A DNA stretch of 64,000 nucleotides from Amphiura filiformis. Its lineage: Eukaryota > Echinodermata > Ophiuroidea > Amphilepidida > Amphiuridae. Under the pieces are notes generated by a model. The model saw nothing but the letters and a program-made list of their open reading frames with translations. It was not told where the DNA came from and searched no databases. This document shows, in pieces, positions 47,128-59,635 of this stretch. The stretch's first letter is position 1. Every line of letters begins with the position of its first letter. The position numbers and the translations under genes are program-made. The DNA lies in the NCBI RefSeq assembly GCF_039555335.1, contig NC_092635.1, forward strand, positions 53,573,755 through 53,637,754, given 5' to 3'.

Positions 47128-47454
47128 CAGGGCCGGATTTACCATAGGGCCAGATGGGCCGGGCCCAGGGCCCCACATTTTGGGAGCCCCCAAATTGCCC
47201 TGTGCAGTGTGCATTTTCCAATTTAGGGGTTTGGGGCTAAAATAGGGTACAAAAATTGTAAAATTTTGCGCGCTTTGGTATTATAGCAAAATTCAGCTTA
47301 AGTTTGGGCTAAAATAGTCTAAAATTGATTTTTTTTTTTTCGCGAATGTTCTAGTAATATCTAAAAACTTGTGCACATGCCTTCCTCACGGTGCGTTTGG
47401 GGCCTCCAAATTTTGGCCTGGCCCAGGGCCCCCAAAAAGGTAAATCCGGTCCTG
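47128..47454. mobile_element. MITE with cagggccggatttacc ends, 327 bp
   Basis: The left end cagggccggatttacc and right end ggtaaatccggtcctg are inverted; inside, gggccccacattttgg-like and ccaaattttggcctggcc words also pair. CAGGG termini suggest a hAT type, but the flanks show no clean 8-bp duplication. A relative lies at 60879-61248. Confidence 0.8.
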
Positions 47455-48773
47455 ATTATTTATGGAATACCAAAGCTTGTGGTCAATGCCATTCAGGTGC
47501 CCTACAAGGACTCCAATGTAGCCTCTAGCTCTATAATAATAGAATCCAAAGGGGTTTATTGTGCAACACTTTGGTAAATTCTCCGATTGGATTTGTGTTA
47601 GGTCCCAGCCTCCCTACTTTTCAAAGTCCATCTTCCCTGTTTTGTTTCATCTTCTGTTCCACAGTATGCCGACGGCATGGTCCTTTATATACCTACTATT
47701 TCTCCCCAGATATTCTTCAGGCGGAGTAAGATGCAATGGGCGTGAAGTACAGGGTGAGTCCAAAAAAGTGCAATAAAGAAAAGAATCCATTTTTATTTAA
47801 GAACCAAGTTGGACCTTTTAGGTTTTAAAACATTTTATAAATAACATATCCATTAGTGATATTGTGTGAAAAAATCAAGGAATTAGCATTTAGCGTTTTG
47901 TTTTTATGACACATTTTATAGCGATACCCAATTTTAATGTTTGTCCAATAGACATCTAAAATTTGAATGTCAGCCCACTCTGTGTAAGGTAGATTTGGAA
48001 CAACTGCCATGTTCTTAACCTAATTGGCATTGAAATAAAATGAAGCACCTAAAGTGTTATTGTCCTTGGTCTTGTTAAAGGAGAACAAACATTATTTGTT
48101 GTTATTATCATTTTCCCTTTACTTTAAAGATGTTTATTCTCTATCAAAAACATATAAATTTGTAGGCGGGTTTTTCAAATGTCGAAATGAAATGCGCGCA
48201 AATTAAATTGAAGAGGAGTGGTTATTACAAAATATTCAGTAAGTTGGACATATTGGGGTTAAAAACTGGAGTTGGAGTCGAGCGAGGTATGAAGGACTTA
48301 AAGTAATGTTAGAAAGTTTGTTTGAACAGAAAAAAAAAATTAAGTAACGCAAAAATCAACCTTATTAAGTTAAAAGTCAGTTTCAGTTTCAGAGAAATTG
48401 GGTATCGCAGCAAAAAGACTCGGTAGTAGCGAGTCACTTCATTTTTTTCACAGAAGGTGACTATTGACTGTGGCATTTATAAAACTTTCAATAATGGGAA
48501 GGTTCAACTTGGTTCTTACATAAATATCGATTCTTTGCTCTATCCCAGACCTTAATGCAGCACAAAGCTCCAGCCCTTGAGATTCCCACCGCTCTTCCTC
48601 ATTTTGATTATCTTCGCGTAAAGCTGAATTTATACTCGATCGCTTTTGCAGAAAAACGATTCTCACGCAAGCTCGGTGTTTACTTCCGTTTTCAGACCTT
48701 CAAGCCGATCAATCGATACCAATCACCGGAGCAAAAACGACGTTGCCTTTTAAGCGCGCTTCAGACTCGAGAG

Positions 48774-49026
48774 TATTGTACGTACAATATTGTATGTACA
48801 ATATGTACGTTATTTAATCTATTGCCATTCTATTTCCAGTAATGTTTAAGTTCTAACGAATGTTTGATGACGAAAAATCGATAATATGTTACAAACAATA
48901 TCTAGCAGAAATATATTATCGATTTTACGTCATCAAACATTCGTTAGAACTTAAACATTACTGGAAATAGAATGGCAATAGATTAAATAACGTACATATT
49001 GTACATACAATATTGTACGTACAATA
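48774..49026. repeat. Near-perfect 253-bp palindrome (114-nt arms, 25-nt loop)
   Basis: The left arm 48774-48887 and right arm 48913-49026 are reverse complements with a single mismatch found by eye (gacgaaaaat against gacgtaaaat). The tips read tattgtacgtacaat and attgtacgtacaata. No coding capacity. The transcript of either strand would form a long hairpin. Confidence 0.93.
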
Positions 49027-49080
49027 AAAAGTCTGTATACTGCTTTAGAGTTGAAGAAGTTTCAACTTTCGAGCGATATA

Positions 49081-50011
49081 ACCAATCCGAAAAAAATGCT
49101 TACCAAGGCCGATGGCGGCGGATTAAAAACCAGGGCAAATAAGCCCTTTCGCAATTCCAGATCATGGTGCATCATGGGTAATATTTGCCGATAAATTTGG
49201 AGATAAACACCAGTGGCGTCCCGGGGGGCTGAAGAAAATTAAATTTTGCCGCCCCTTCCTCATCAGCCCGAAAAGGTTGACCCAATTTTTTTTCCGGTGG
49301 TTTGAAAAAGTGAAGAGCAAAAAAAAAAAAGGATTTTAGGCGCTGGCGCCCTAAAAAGCAATATATAGTACCATTTTTTAATGCTTTTTCCAAATTTTCC
49401 GACCTTTTTTCTTTAGTAATTCTTTTTGCCGCCCCTTCTTCTTAAGCCGCCCTTCTTTTTGCCGCCCCTTCTTCTTACGCCGCCCATTAGTTTTTGCCGC
49501 CCCTACATTGACCCCGGGGGCCGGCGCCCCCAAAGCCCCCCCCCCCCCAAAAAAATACGCGCATGAACACGATGCGGCTACTGTACATTTTAAAAGGGGT
49601 GAACTTTGACGTTTGCATAAAAACGTTTTGTACTGGAATTTCGCTGACAGTTTGGTCTTCATTCCTTCACAATATTTGTATTTCACAGGAAATATTAACA
49701 TATGTAGGAATGAACAAAATTTTTTTACAAAAATATGTTTTTGAAAGAAGTGCAAAGTTCGCCACCATTGCAAACGCACTGCAGCCTCCTCGTGTTTATC
49801 TCCAATTCTATCGGCAAAGAAAGGGCTTATATGATTAAAAACCTGGGAACATAGGAGCCGAAAATATTGTCGCGCGAATTCTAGTGAGCACGCCATCACC
49901 GCTCATTTGTTCCCGCCGTTTTTGTTCAGATTCGCGCCACAATATTTTCGGCTATTTTCCCAGGTTTTTAATCCGCCGCCATCGGCATCGGGAAGCATTT
50001 TTTCGGGTTGT
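49081..50011. mobile_element. Element with ~50-bp terminal inverted repeats, 931 bp
   Basis: The left end accaatccgaaaaaaatgct continues to gatggcggcggattaaaaac. The right end runs from gtttttaatccgccgccatc to agcattttttcgggttgt. Additional inner inverse words are gccgaaaatattgtcgcgcg (49858) and cgcgccacaatattttcggc. It is interrupted by the nested element at 49211-49565. Confidence 0.85.
49211..49565. mobile_element. Nested gccgcccc-rich repeat, copy 1, with 5-bp target duplication
   Basis: It starts cagtggcgtc and ends aaatacgcgcatg, and aacac flanks both sides (49206-49210 and 49566-49570). The interior repeats ttttgccgccccttcttctt. It lies inside the 49081-50011 element. Confidence 0.8.
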
Positions 50012-52005
50012 ATGTACTTAATCTCACATTTCTCATACTATGATACATTATTACCATCGTTTGTCTAAAAAATATCATTATGCTAAGATATTCAGGTCAT
50101 TTTGTTCCCGGTTTTTTTCTATCCAATAGTGTATCTAGTTTATATCATGCATGTATATTTAATTCTTAAGATTGGTATATTATTTGCTATTTTTTTGTGT
50201 ATGAATTGTTTTCAGGTAAACCTGATGAAGGACATGTAAGTCCTCAATGATAGTCAGTCACTTATCTTTTGGTCGTTATATGACTATCATTAGGTATATC
50301 ACCTCAAAAATAATCGCAGCAGAAACGCGTTATTTAATGTTCCTACATTATTAAGCTTTATTAAAGCATCAAAAATCAAAAAACAGAATTGAAATCGGTC
50401 AATCCATTGTGATGTAATGTCAATTTAAAGATGCTCGTAGATGGAATGAAATCCTGCCACAAATGGCTGTAATGACAAAATTGGCACATTTCGAGATTTT
50501 GAAGGTTTATTTGGACGTTTGCTTGAAAAAGCAGCGTTAATTTAAATAGCACATGTTAAATGCCTATCTTTCCTGACTTCGTTACAGAAAACAAAAAATA
50601 AAAATCCATCATTGAATAATTATAATAAATTAATCAAATATACTATTTTAGCCATTTCGGCCAATCTGCAGACAAATTAAATCTCAAAAAATGACTAAGT
50701 TCAGCTAATTAATATGCAAAATTGATGCCAATAGAAAACCGTACACGATGTAAAGGTGCGGGTTTTTTTTGCACACATATGTATACAAAGTTCTTTCAAT
50801 TGATGACAAAAAATACACAAAAAGTAATAATTATGCAAATTAGGTAATTACAGCTAATTATGTATTTATGATATTATTATGCAAATTAGGCATGAGTAAT
50901 TTTGGGTTTTTTTCAATATTTAATGAACGTCTGCTCATTCATCATAAATCTTTTAAGTATGATCCTGTTATGAGGTTGAATAAATGAACTGCAGTTAATT
51001 ATTTAAAAACAATACAAAAAAATAAAAAGTTTGACATTTTGACGGTGTCTGGAATATAATTTTCATTTTTACTGTAAACATGGTATGTGTCACCATAACT
51101 CAAAGCCAAGTCCGAAAATAAAAATAAAAATTCAGTTGCAATGAGACTTTAAATTAACTTTTTGTCATCTGTATTAACATGGGAGGACAATCGGTAAAAG
51201 GAACATCCAATTTACTGTATCGCGTATACAAAAATAGTATGGCCTTGGACACACACAATGGCTTAGAGCTATTGTTGTTTGGAAAATTACTCCCTAAAAA
51301 TATCATTGATTAATGTTTTGCTTCAACTAGTTTTAGGGAAGTGCTTCATTCGTTGTCGACGGAAATAATTTACATGCTAAGAAAGATTAGTATTTCAGCT
51401 AAATGGTGGTAGGTCCCTTTACTTCAATAGGCCTATATTTACTGATTTATGAGCGATCTTCAAAAATCCATAAAACAGGCAGTAGCTCTTAAACAAAACA
51501 ATTTTTAATTTTGAGGACCCGATGTTAGCCTCGGAAAGGCTTTACACACCATATATTAAAAATTTAAACAATTTGGATGAATGAAGCATATGAGTAAATT
51601 CATTTATCGACATGGATGTTTTCTAAAATTGGCCAAATTTGAAGCGCGCCCTTTTCAATTCACTGTTATGCTTGCATGCACAGTGTAGCAGAATTATTGT
51701 GCAGCCACTGTGACATACCTACATCATTTGAGAACTGAGTTCTTACCATACATCTTCCGAGGTGCAGTTTCAGCTTGGGATTATTGGGGCAGAGGTTATC
51801 CTTTGAATTCTTTCATGACCACTGAAGCATAGTCAAGCCTGTCAAGGACACTCGGCGTGAATTGAAAGACCATGTCACTCGCCACAAAAGAATGTCAAAG
51901 GTCACCCGACACCAATTTGGTGTACTTCCGCGCCTCGGAAAATGATGTTTAAGGTTAGTGCCTGCATAAAATCTTCTGTTTACTCAAACGACATTATATA
52001 CTTAC
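50012..52005. other. AT-rich intron without recognised features
   Basis: No tandem or inverted repeat, exon or coding signature was recognised in about 2 kb. Confidence 0.55.
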
Positions 52006-52125
52006 AAAATTTGGAGCCACTAGGATTAGGAGCTCCCTTGCAAAGACAGAAACTGAACTCTGTATCCACACCAGTGGATTCTGTTATGTTGTACGTTGTT
52101 CCTGCGCACCGCATGAAGCCATACA
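52006..52125 (-). CDS. Calx-beta domain 1, first-half exon (most 5' exon found)
   Basis: A 120-bp exon, phase 1, acceptor CTCTTTTCAG, donor GTAAGT. It encodes YGFMRCAGTTYNITESTGVD, then TEFSFCLCKGAPNPSGSKF. The TYNITESTG segment equals the Y.V.E...G strand of Calx-beta. Three cysteines (MRCAG, SFCLCKG) match the cysteine-rich second half at 46506-46823. The joint makes KFF then VTVTHTG. YNIT contains an N-I-T sequon. Upstream exons, including any signal peptide, were not found in the remaining 12 kb. Confidence 0.82.
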
Positions 52126-52756
52126 CTGAAAAGAGTGTAGAAGGTTGGTGGTTAATTGAAAGTAATATTAATTTGGTTGAAAACAATAGAGGTTATCCAC
52201 TTCACTCATGTATGACTTCTAACAAAAGGCGCTGGTTCCCGTAGTATTCCTTATTCACACCAACTCAATGCACGACCTCGGAGTTACCTGCATGACTTTG
52301 GCGGGCTATTTTGAAACAGTCATGGTTGCACATGTAGGTACTTCTTTTGAAAGTCCTAAACAAGGTATTATATAGCAGTCGCGTCGCTGATAGGATATGC
52401 AGCTTATATAGCAGTGATCGCCGTACGTCAGAGTTTCTAGAATGCTGCTAAAATAAGAAAAAATTTTAATGCTAATTTATTGCACATTCTAGGGAAGCGT
52501 GGTTACCTTTTGAAATCGCCGAGTGGGAGGGTTTTCAATGAAATATTTTTGGTGTTAAAACTGAAGCATCCTATGTATAAAAGAATATATGAATATTAAC
52601 TACACATCATATAACGATTCGTGATACCCAATCGTGCTAAAATTTATGTGGTTTAGGAGGCAGAGAATTTTATTTCAATTTTATATACGCCAAAATATTT
52701 TCTGAATTTAGTCAAAATTAACACTCAATTGATGGTGAAAATTTTATGTAAATTTT

Positions 52757-52843
52757 ACGTAGGTCCCGACTAAAGATTACTGTTTCGTCTTTATGGGAAT
52801 CTAATCTTATAATATCTGAAAGAAACTTTTGGGACCTACGTGG
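52757..52843. mobile_element. Small inverted-repeat element (acgtaggtccc ends)
   Basis: ttacgtaggtcccga at the left pairs with tttgggacctacgtgga at the right; about 87 bp in total. Confidence 0.65.
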
Positions 52844-52943
52844 ACTTTTCCTATAAATTGCACAAATTCAGACCGTCTTACAAGAAAAATGGTAGGCTGA
52901 CTGGGCTTCATACCTCGCAACCGACGCGATGTCCTGCAGAGCA

Positions 52944-53967
52944 CGTGTATGGCAAGCTAAGCGGCTCAGAACGTGGGACTAGCTACGCGCAGCTTCTTTC
53001 TCGTTACGTGCAGCTTATTAACCAATCAGATTCGCGGTTTTAAACACGTGGAGCTGATGTAAACATCCTCTCTCACAAATATTACGTTGTTAATTTTTGT
53101 AAATGAAAATATCTGTAGTATATGAGCAAAAAATGGTATAGGTGCTATTAAAGTAATATCTGAACAGAATGATGATTGTTCTATATTTAGGGGGCTATCA
53201 TTTTCTTCGGAAGGGGATCCCAAATATAGGGGTCATACTTTTTGGAAAGAAAAATAAGGGGAGGGGGGTCATAAATTGATAATGACAAAATGTAGGGAGT
53301 CACAAGATGACTACATATAGTGTGTTTATTGTATTCAAAAAGACTGATTTCAATACAATTTTAGCCTGTCTAGGGGGTACGGTGTATCGGTGGTGGGTGT
53401 CGGGGGTCATAACATTTTGATGCCGAAATAGTGAGGGCCGCAATTTATTGACGCCGACTTTTTGTAAATTTAGGAACCCCCCTCCCCGTTCCGAAAAAAT
53501 TGATGACCCATTTTACTCTCTCCATATTTACACAGTGGCATGTGATATCGCTTTCCTGCAATATCTTTACACAGCGCTTTACATCAGTAGTTGTTGTTTG
53601 ACCTTCATATCCCCTGCACCGCTAATACAGCCCGAGTATAAAGTTACTTGCTATTAAACACGCTGTAAACTTGGAAACACCAAATAAATATGCTTTGTGT
53701 CATTTTAGCCAGGCATTAGCAACATGTTCTCTTGACACGTGCTGTGATTTGGCCTCCTTTACCCGTTCGTTAACTATGCTAATTCCGTAAATTAATTACA
53801 AGATAATAATTGTGAAAGAGGATACCTATAACTATACTACGCGCAGCTAACGACCCAACCACGTGATTAAATTTGACTATTTTGATTGGTCAAACAGCTG
53901 CTCGTAACGAGAAAGAAGCTACGCGTAGCTGTTCCACGCTTTTGGCCCCCTTGGCTTGCCATACACG
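52944..53967. mobile_element. Inverted-repeat element of about 1 kb with ~100-nt imperfect arms
   Basis: cgtgtatggcaagc at 52944 pairs with gcttgccatacacg ending at 53967. agctacgcgcagcttctttc at 52981 pairs with gaaagaagctacgcgtagct ending at 53930, and accaatcag pairs approximately with attggtca. The middle (53190-53500) holds G-rich words (ggggtcata in both orientations). Confidence 0.75.
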
Positions 53968-54017
53968 TGGCCGAAATCAATATCGATTTTGTATTGTGTA
54001 TGTATATATCATAGGAC

Positions 54018-54384
54018 CAGTGGCGTACCGTGGCCGTTCCAACCCCGGGGGCTGAAGAAAATTCAATTTTGCCGCCCCTTCCCCAACAGCCCGAAAAGGT
54101 TGACCCAATTTTTTTTCGGTGGTTTGAAAAAGTGAAAAAAAAAAAAAAAAGGATTTTTGGCAGTAGCGCCCTAAAAGCAACCATTTTTTCAAAAATTTTA
54201 TACTTTATCAAATTTTTCCGCCCTTTTTTATTTACTAATTCTTTTTGCCGCCCCTTCTTTTTTGCCGCCCCTGTTTTTTGCCGCCCTTCTTCTTCCGCCG
54301 CCCTTCGTTTTGGCCGCCCCCCTTTTTACCCTGGGGGGAACTAACGCCCCAAAGGCCCCCCCAAAAAAAAAAAATACGCGCATG
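54018..54384. mobile_element. gccgcccc-rich repeat, copy 2
   Basis: Same ends as the 49211-49565 copy (cagtggcgta, aaatacgcgcatg) and the same interior order with small differences. Flanks aggac and aggaa suggest a 5-bp duplication with one mismatch. Confidence 0.8.
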
Positions 54385-54639
54385 AGGAACCTCGTATTAA
54401 TTGTCTGTATGGGCTTGAGAATTCAACAATATTAATAATGGTAGCTCTACAGGGTGTAACAATAAAATTTGTACAATTTTGAAAATAGGATGAAACAAGT
54501 ATACCGCTTATTTTTTGGTTTTGATATTTATATTTCTATCAAGATATATTTCTTTAGCCACCAGATAAACTTTGTTCCAATAAAATCGATGGTATAAAAG
54601 TGAAGATATGGCCAATTATGTAACCTAGTCTTAAAACCG

Positions 54640-56495
54640 CCTGGGCCACTTTTGTCTAAGTGTTACAAAAGTGACTACAGTTAGGACGCGGGACTACCAA
54701 TTCTTTAGAAATGCATAGTCGCGCTAAAAGTCGATCGATACATGTTAAAATCAGCACAATTCAGAGATACACCTTTTGCTATGAAATTTATTTTCTCGGT
54801 CAAATATAAAGCTATATTTTTTTTTCTTCAGTAATGTCAGTTAAAGACATAGTGCTTGGATATACATTTTTTTTTTAAATCCTGGTGTTAAAATTCAAGC
54901 ATCATATTTTGTCTTTTAGTGTGATATTTTTGATTTTTATATGCCTTTAGTTCGCCCGTGAGCTTTTTACGGAATTCATTTTTAGCGTCTCAAACTAATA
55001 TAGTTTGCTAAAGAAAGATATTTCCCACCTCTGTAAAGCACATCGTGTGGGTCTATATATTATAGTTTTGTCAGAATTTCCGTTTTTATTTTACCCTTTT
55101 TCCCTTCATGCTCCGAAAATGTCAAACTCAGTACTTTATCTCGAGAACAACCAGCAGAAATAATCGATATTTCAATTGTTGTCAACCAGGTCCCTTTTCC
55201 ATTGAAAACCAGGATTGCCTGACCAGCGATTTTGTAGCCCAAAACCCCAATTCTGGTAAATGAGGTGAATTTTGGAAATTTGCTCCCGTGATAGCCTGCA
55301 ATTTCAATTTATAGGGGCTATGGATTCCATGATTATGAAAACCATTTTGTCTGTTTGTTTGTTTGTTTGTTTATTTACCTAGGATGAGGTCCTTGGGAAA
55401 TCCACTGTCCAAACCTAGAAAAATTCGCGTGTTATTCGGGGGGATTTTAATTTTCCTGCCCCCCTCTCTCCAGGTGAATTTTGAAGGCCCCCCCCCCCCC
55501 CCCATCGCGGGTTGGCATTTTCATTACACCCTTCAGACTTGCGTTCGGGTTTGTGTAGGCCTATTTGTCATAATTTAGTGCTATAGGACCTACTTTCTAA
55601 ATGTAGGCTATAGTTATAGCCGTGCTATATAAATATTATAAGGTACCGGTATGTAATATTATGTAGGCCTATGGGGTTGGGGTGGGTACTCAACACATTT
55701 TAACCATGACTTACAATGCAAGGCTCATTGTTGCCATAAATGATTTTTCCTTTAGTTCATTATAATAGGTTGTTATAAACTTCCATGTTTAACCTTGTAT
55801 TGTTTTGGCTGCTTCATTATGACTTTCGGTGGGTTTAAGCAATTTCAAACAAACACAAACAAAAGGCACTATACCCAGTCACCTTCATGACAATTGAAAC
55901 ACTAGGTAATTTCTTTGCTATATTGAAGTTCTGGCAACACTGTATCCAGGCCGGGCACCCAGAGATATCGATCCACAATGCTAGTATTAGCCTAAGATTT
56001 CACGCGTGGATTTGAAAAATTTTCAGCTGGTAGTCAAAAATTATGGAATCAAAACGGAAATTCTGACAAAACTATGATATATCGCTCACGGTGATGTGCG
56101 TTAGAAAGTTGGGAAAAATCCTTCTTTAGCGAACTATATTACTTTGAAAAGCTAAGAGATTGATCCAAAAAAAGGCTCGCGGGCAGAGTTGAAGCCATCA
56201 AAATCGAAAATCTTACACTAAATGACTGAATTTCACGACTAAGTTTAACACTAAGATTTGAAGAAAAAAAATACAGTATCAAGCATTACAGTTTTTCCTG
56301 ACATTTACTGAAAAAATGAAAATTATTGCTTTTCATTTGGCCGAGAAAAAGATTTTAACACTGAAAAGGTGTAACTCAAAATTTTGTTCATTTGAATACC
56401 AAATTCGATCGTTTGTATTGCCTTATTAAATGACTGAGTGAGCCTTGCAGAACAATAACAATCGGTAGTCCCGCGTCCTAACTGACTAAGTGATA
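54640..56495. mobile_element. Large degenerate fold-back, arms of ~430 bp
   Basis: cagttaggacgcgggactac at 54679 pairs with gtagtcccgcgtcctaactg near 56466. Further in, ctatattatagttttgtcag at about 55053 pairs with the ctgacaaaactatgatata word near 56066, and ttagcgtctcaaactaatat corresponds loosely to the inverse near 56150. The arms are diverged, so the element is old. A shared gggccacttttg against caaaagtggccc (54646, 57989) hints at a still larger outer boundary. Confidence 0.6.
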
Positions 56496-56779
56496 GAGTT
56501 GAACCATGGACCAGTTGGACGATGCTCTTATGATAGGTAGTTTTAAACAATAGTCGAAATGGTTACATAATAGAATATCTCCTTGAGTTTTTGAAAGGCA
56601 CAACTAAGCACTGACATAACAACCTCATCTACTAGAAATCGTGGCTGCAGCCCGACGCTGCAGCTCAACAACTTCAACCCCAATTCACATTGGGAGAGCG
56701 TATTTTTATGGTTGTGACATTCGGTAGCACATGGGGTCAAGCAGAAACCATACGATTGTTTATAGCTCATTTTCCAACT

Positions 56780-57636
56780 CAGGGAGGTAAATAAGGATAA
56801 TTTACTGGGTGGGCAATTTGATTTATTTTTGCCCTCAAATTTGGGGAAATAATTTACTGGGTGGGTAGCAGTAATTAATGGCATCCAGGCGTTTGAATTT
56901 TCGGAAATGTAGACCAGTTCCTGCTTTGAATTTGGATTTGTTGTAAAAAATGGACTTTACCCTCCCCATAAATGCATCTTATACCGATATTACCATATTC
57001 ATGTATATTGTAAATTTCAAGAAAAAGTGTGTACCGTATTATATAAATTTCAATTTTGACATACTCACCATTACTCTTATAGGAAAAACCCCAATAAAAT
57101 TTGATGGGAAGGGTAATATTTTTATGTGGTATTGAAGGGAAATAATATTTTGACTTTTACTGTGTAACTTCTCTTCAGCCCATATGGGGAACTTTATTTT
57201 ATCCAAATTTGCACATTATTTCAGGCGTTTTTTCACAAAGTTTCTGGGTTTTTAAGTGGCATTTCTGTGGTATAAGTTGGTATTCCCCGATATTTTCCAC
57301 CAAAGCCGGTAAATGAATTTACCAGAATTTGGTAATATATGGCCAACCCTGAATTATATTGACCTATTTCCTAACATTAAAATGTTTATTTTGTCAATTC
57401 TTAAAGAAGCTGTAAACATGGTGAATGAATAAATTGGCAGATGTTAAAAAAAAGGATATATCACTTTCATTATTCAACACTTTCAAAATGCAATGATAAT
57501 TAATATATGTGCCCAATTTTTGTGGGCAAAATAATTTACTGGTGGGCACTTTTGGGCAATGGGCAAGTTGAATTTACTGGGTGGGCAAAATAATTTACTG
57601 GGTGGGCAAATAGTTAACATGTTATTTACCTCCCTG
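56780..57636. mobile_element. CAGGG-ended element with 15-bp terminal inverted repeats, 857 bp
   Basis: The left end cagggaggtaaataa and right end ttatttacctccctg match exactly. Subterminal copies of tttactgggtgggcaa occur four or more times. Flanks show no clear 8-bp duplication. Probably a non-autonomous hAT-type element. Confidence 0.75.
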
Positions 57637-58129
57637 TAATCCAACTCCAACAAGGCATACAATTACATATAACTATGAGAAGTATCTAGAATTTGTTAAA
57701 TGCTGGCAATAGTGATCGGCCCAGAACAGCTAGAAGCCCAGCTGAACTTAATTTCAAAATTTTATTGTTTTGTAGTTATGGATGCAAAAACTGATATCTA
57801 AGGGATATGAGAAATTACTTTATTTATCAGATAATTTGAAAGAAATTTCATGACTGATTTTAAAGAAATATATTATTATGTTAATTGTATGCAGAAACAC
57901 AACTTGTAATTCTTTCGTGCCCGTTCTTTGATGTTTAATGCACGATTAGCATATCTACGCGGTTCAAACTTGATATGCACAATCATGGCAAAAGTGGCCC
58001 AACACGTTTTCTGGTCGATTTAATTAATCGCACGTAACTTTTAAACCCAAGCTAGTAAAGAAACCAACTAAACGTACGGTGTACGACATGTGCCACTTTT
58101 TCCAAAAATGGTTTTATTTTTTCCAAAAT

Positions 58130-59290
58130 TGTTTTATTTTTTCCAACAGACGTTTTACTTTTTCCAACAGACGTTTTACTTTTTCCAACAGACGTTTTAC
58201 TTTTTCCAACAGACGTTTTACTTTTTCCAACAGACGTTTTACTTTTTCCAACAGCTTTACTTTTGCCACAAATTTCCACACTTTTGCCAAGAAATACCAC
58301 TTACTTTTGCCACAAATTTCCACACTTTTGCCAAAAAATCCCACTTACTTTTGCCACAAATTAACACATTTTTGCCAAAAAATCCCACTTACTTTTGCCA
58401 CAAATTTCCACACTTTTGCCAAAAACCCCACTTACTTTTGCCACAAATTTCCACATTTTTTGCCAAAAATCGCACTTACTTTTGCCACAAATTTCCACAT
58501 TTTGCCAAAAATCCCACTTACTTTTGCCACAAATTTCCACATTTTGCCAAAAATCCCACTTACTTTTTGCCACAAATTTCCACATTTTTGCCAAAAATCC
58601 CACTTACTTTTGCCACAAATTTCCACATTTTTGCTAAAAATGTCACTTATTTTTGCCACAAATTTCCACATTTTGCCAAAAATCCCACTTACTTTTGCCA
58701 CAAATTTCCACTTTTTTGCCAAAAATCCCACTTACTTTTTTGCCACAAATTTCAACATTTTTGCCAAAAATCCCACTTACTTTTGCCACAAATTTCCACA
58801 TTTTTGCCAAAAAATCCCACTTACTTTTGCCACAAATTTCCACATTTTTGCCAAAAAATCCCACTTACTTTTGCCACAAATTTCCACATTTTTGCCAAAA
58901 AATGTCACTTACTTTTGCCACAAATTTCCACATTTTTGCCAAAAAATCCCACTTACTTTTGCCACAAATTTCCACTTTTTGCCAAAAAATCCCACTTACT
59001 TTTGCCACAAATTTCAACATTTTTGCCAAAAATCCCACTTACTTTTTGCCATAAATTTTCATACTTTTGCCAAAAAATCCCACTTACTTTTGCCACAAAT
59101 TTCCACACTTTTGCCAAACAATCCTACTTACTTTTGCCAAAATTTTCCATACTTTTCCCAAAAAATCCTACATACTTTTGCCACAAATTTCCACACTTTT
59201 GCCCAAAAATCCCACTTACTTTTGCCACAAATTTCCATACTTTTGCCCAAAAGTTGCACTTACTTTTGCCAAAGATTTCTATACCATCGA
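58130..59290 (+). repeat. Two linked minisatellites: 21-bp and ~45-bp units
   Basis: The region 58130-58250 repeats acttttttccaacagacgtttt-like units about six times with a 21-bp period. The region 58255-59290 repeats cttttgccacaaatttccac followed by atttttgccaaaaaatccc, a dimer of 44-46 bp, about 23 times. Periods divisible or nearly divisible by three leave frames of 438 and 411 codons open in parallel. The sequences are pure repeat (FATNFHTFAKKSHLLLPQIS and similar), have no domain and are not called a gene. Confidence 0.9.
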
Positions 59291-59569
59291 AAAATCAAAT
59301 CCGGGGTCAAGGTCTCACCGCATGACATCAAGGCTTTGATCTTTACCCATCATCATTCCATGACACACTATACAGACCCCATGCCTTCTCTATGAAGCAC
59401 AAGGGCGCACACAGCCAAATCATGAGTTCCGTTAAAAAATCTTTTTGTCGTCACGGAGTGGCATGGCACTCATATGGAATTTACACTTTAATAAGAGACC
59501 ACTAGGGCAGGTGCGGATTCAGGGGCCGCGGGCCTGCCCCTATCCTCCTCTCCCTCCCCAAAATGGAAA

Positions 59570-59635
59570 GTAGAGAAGAGAAGAGAAGAGAAAGAGGGAA
59601 AAGGAGAGAAAAGGAGAAATGGGAGAAGGGAAAAT
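59570..59635. repeat. GA-rich low-complexity tract
   Basis: Runs of agaagagaagagaa and aaggagaaa over about 65 bp. Confidence 0.85.
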
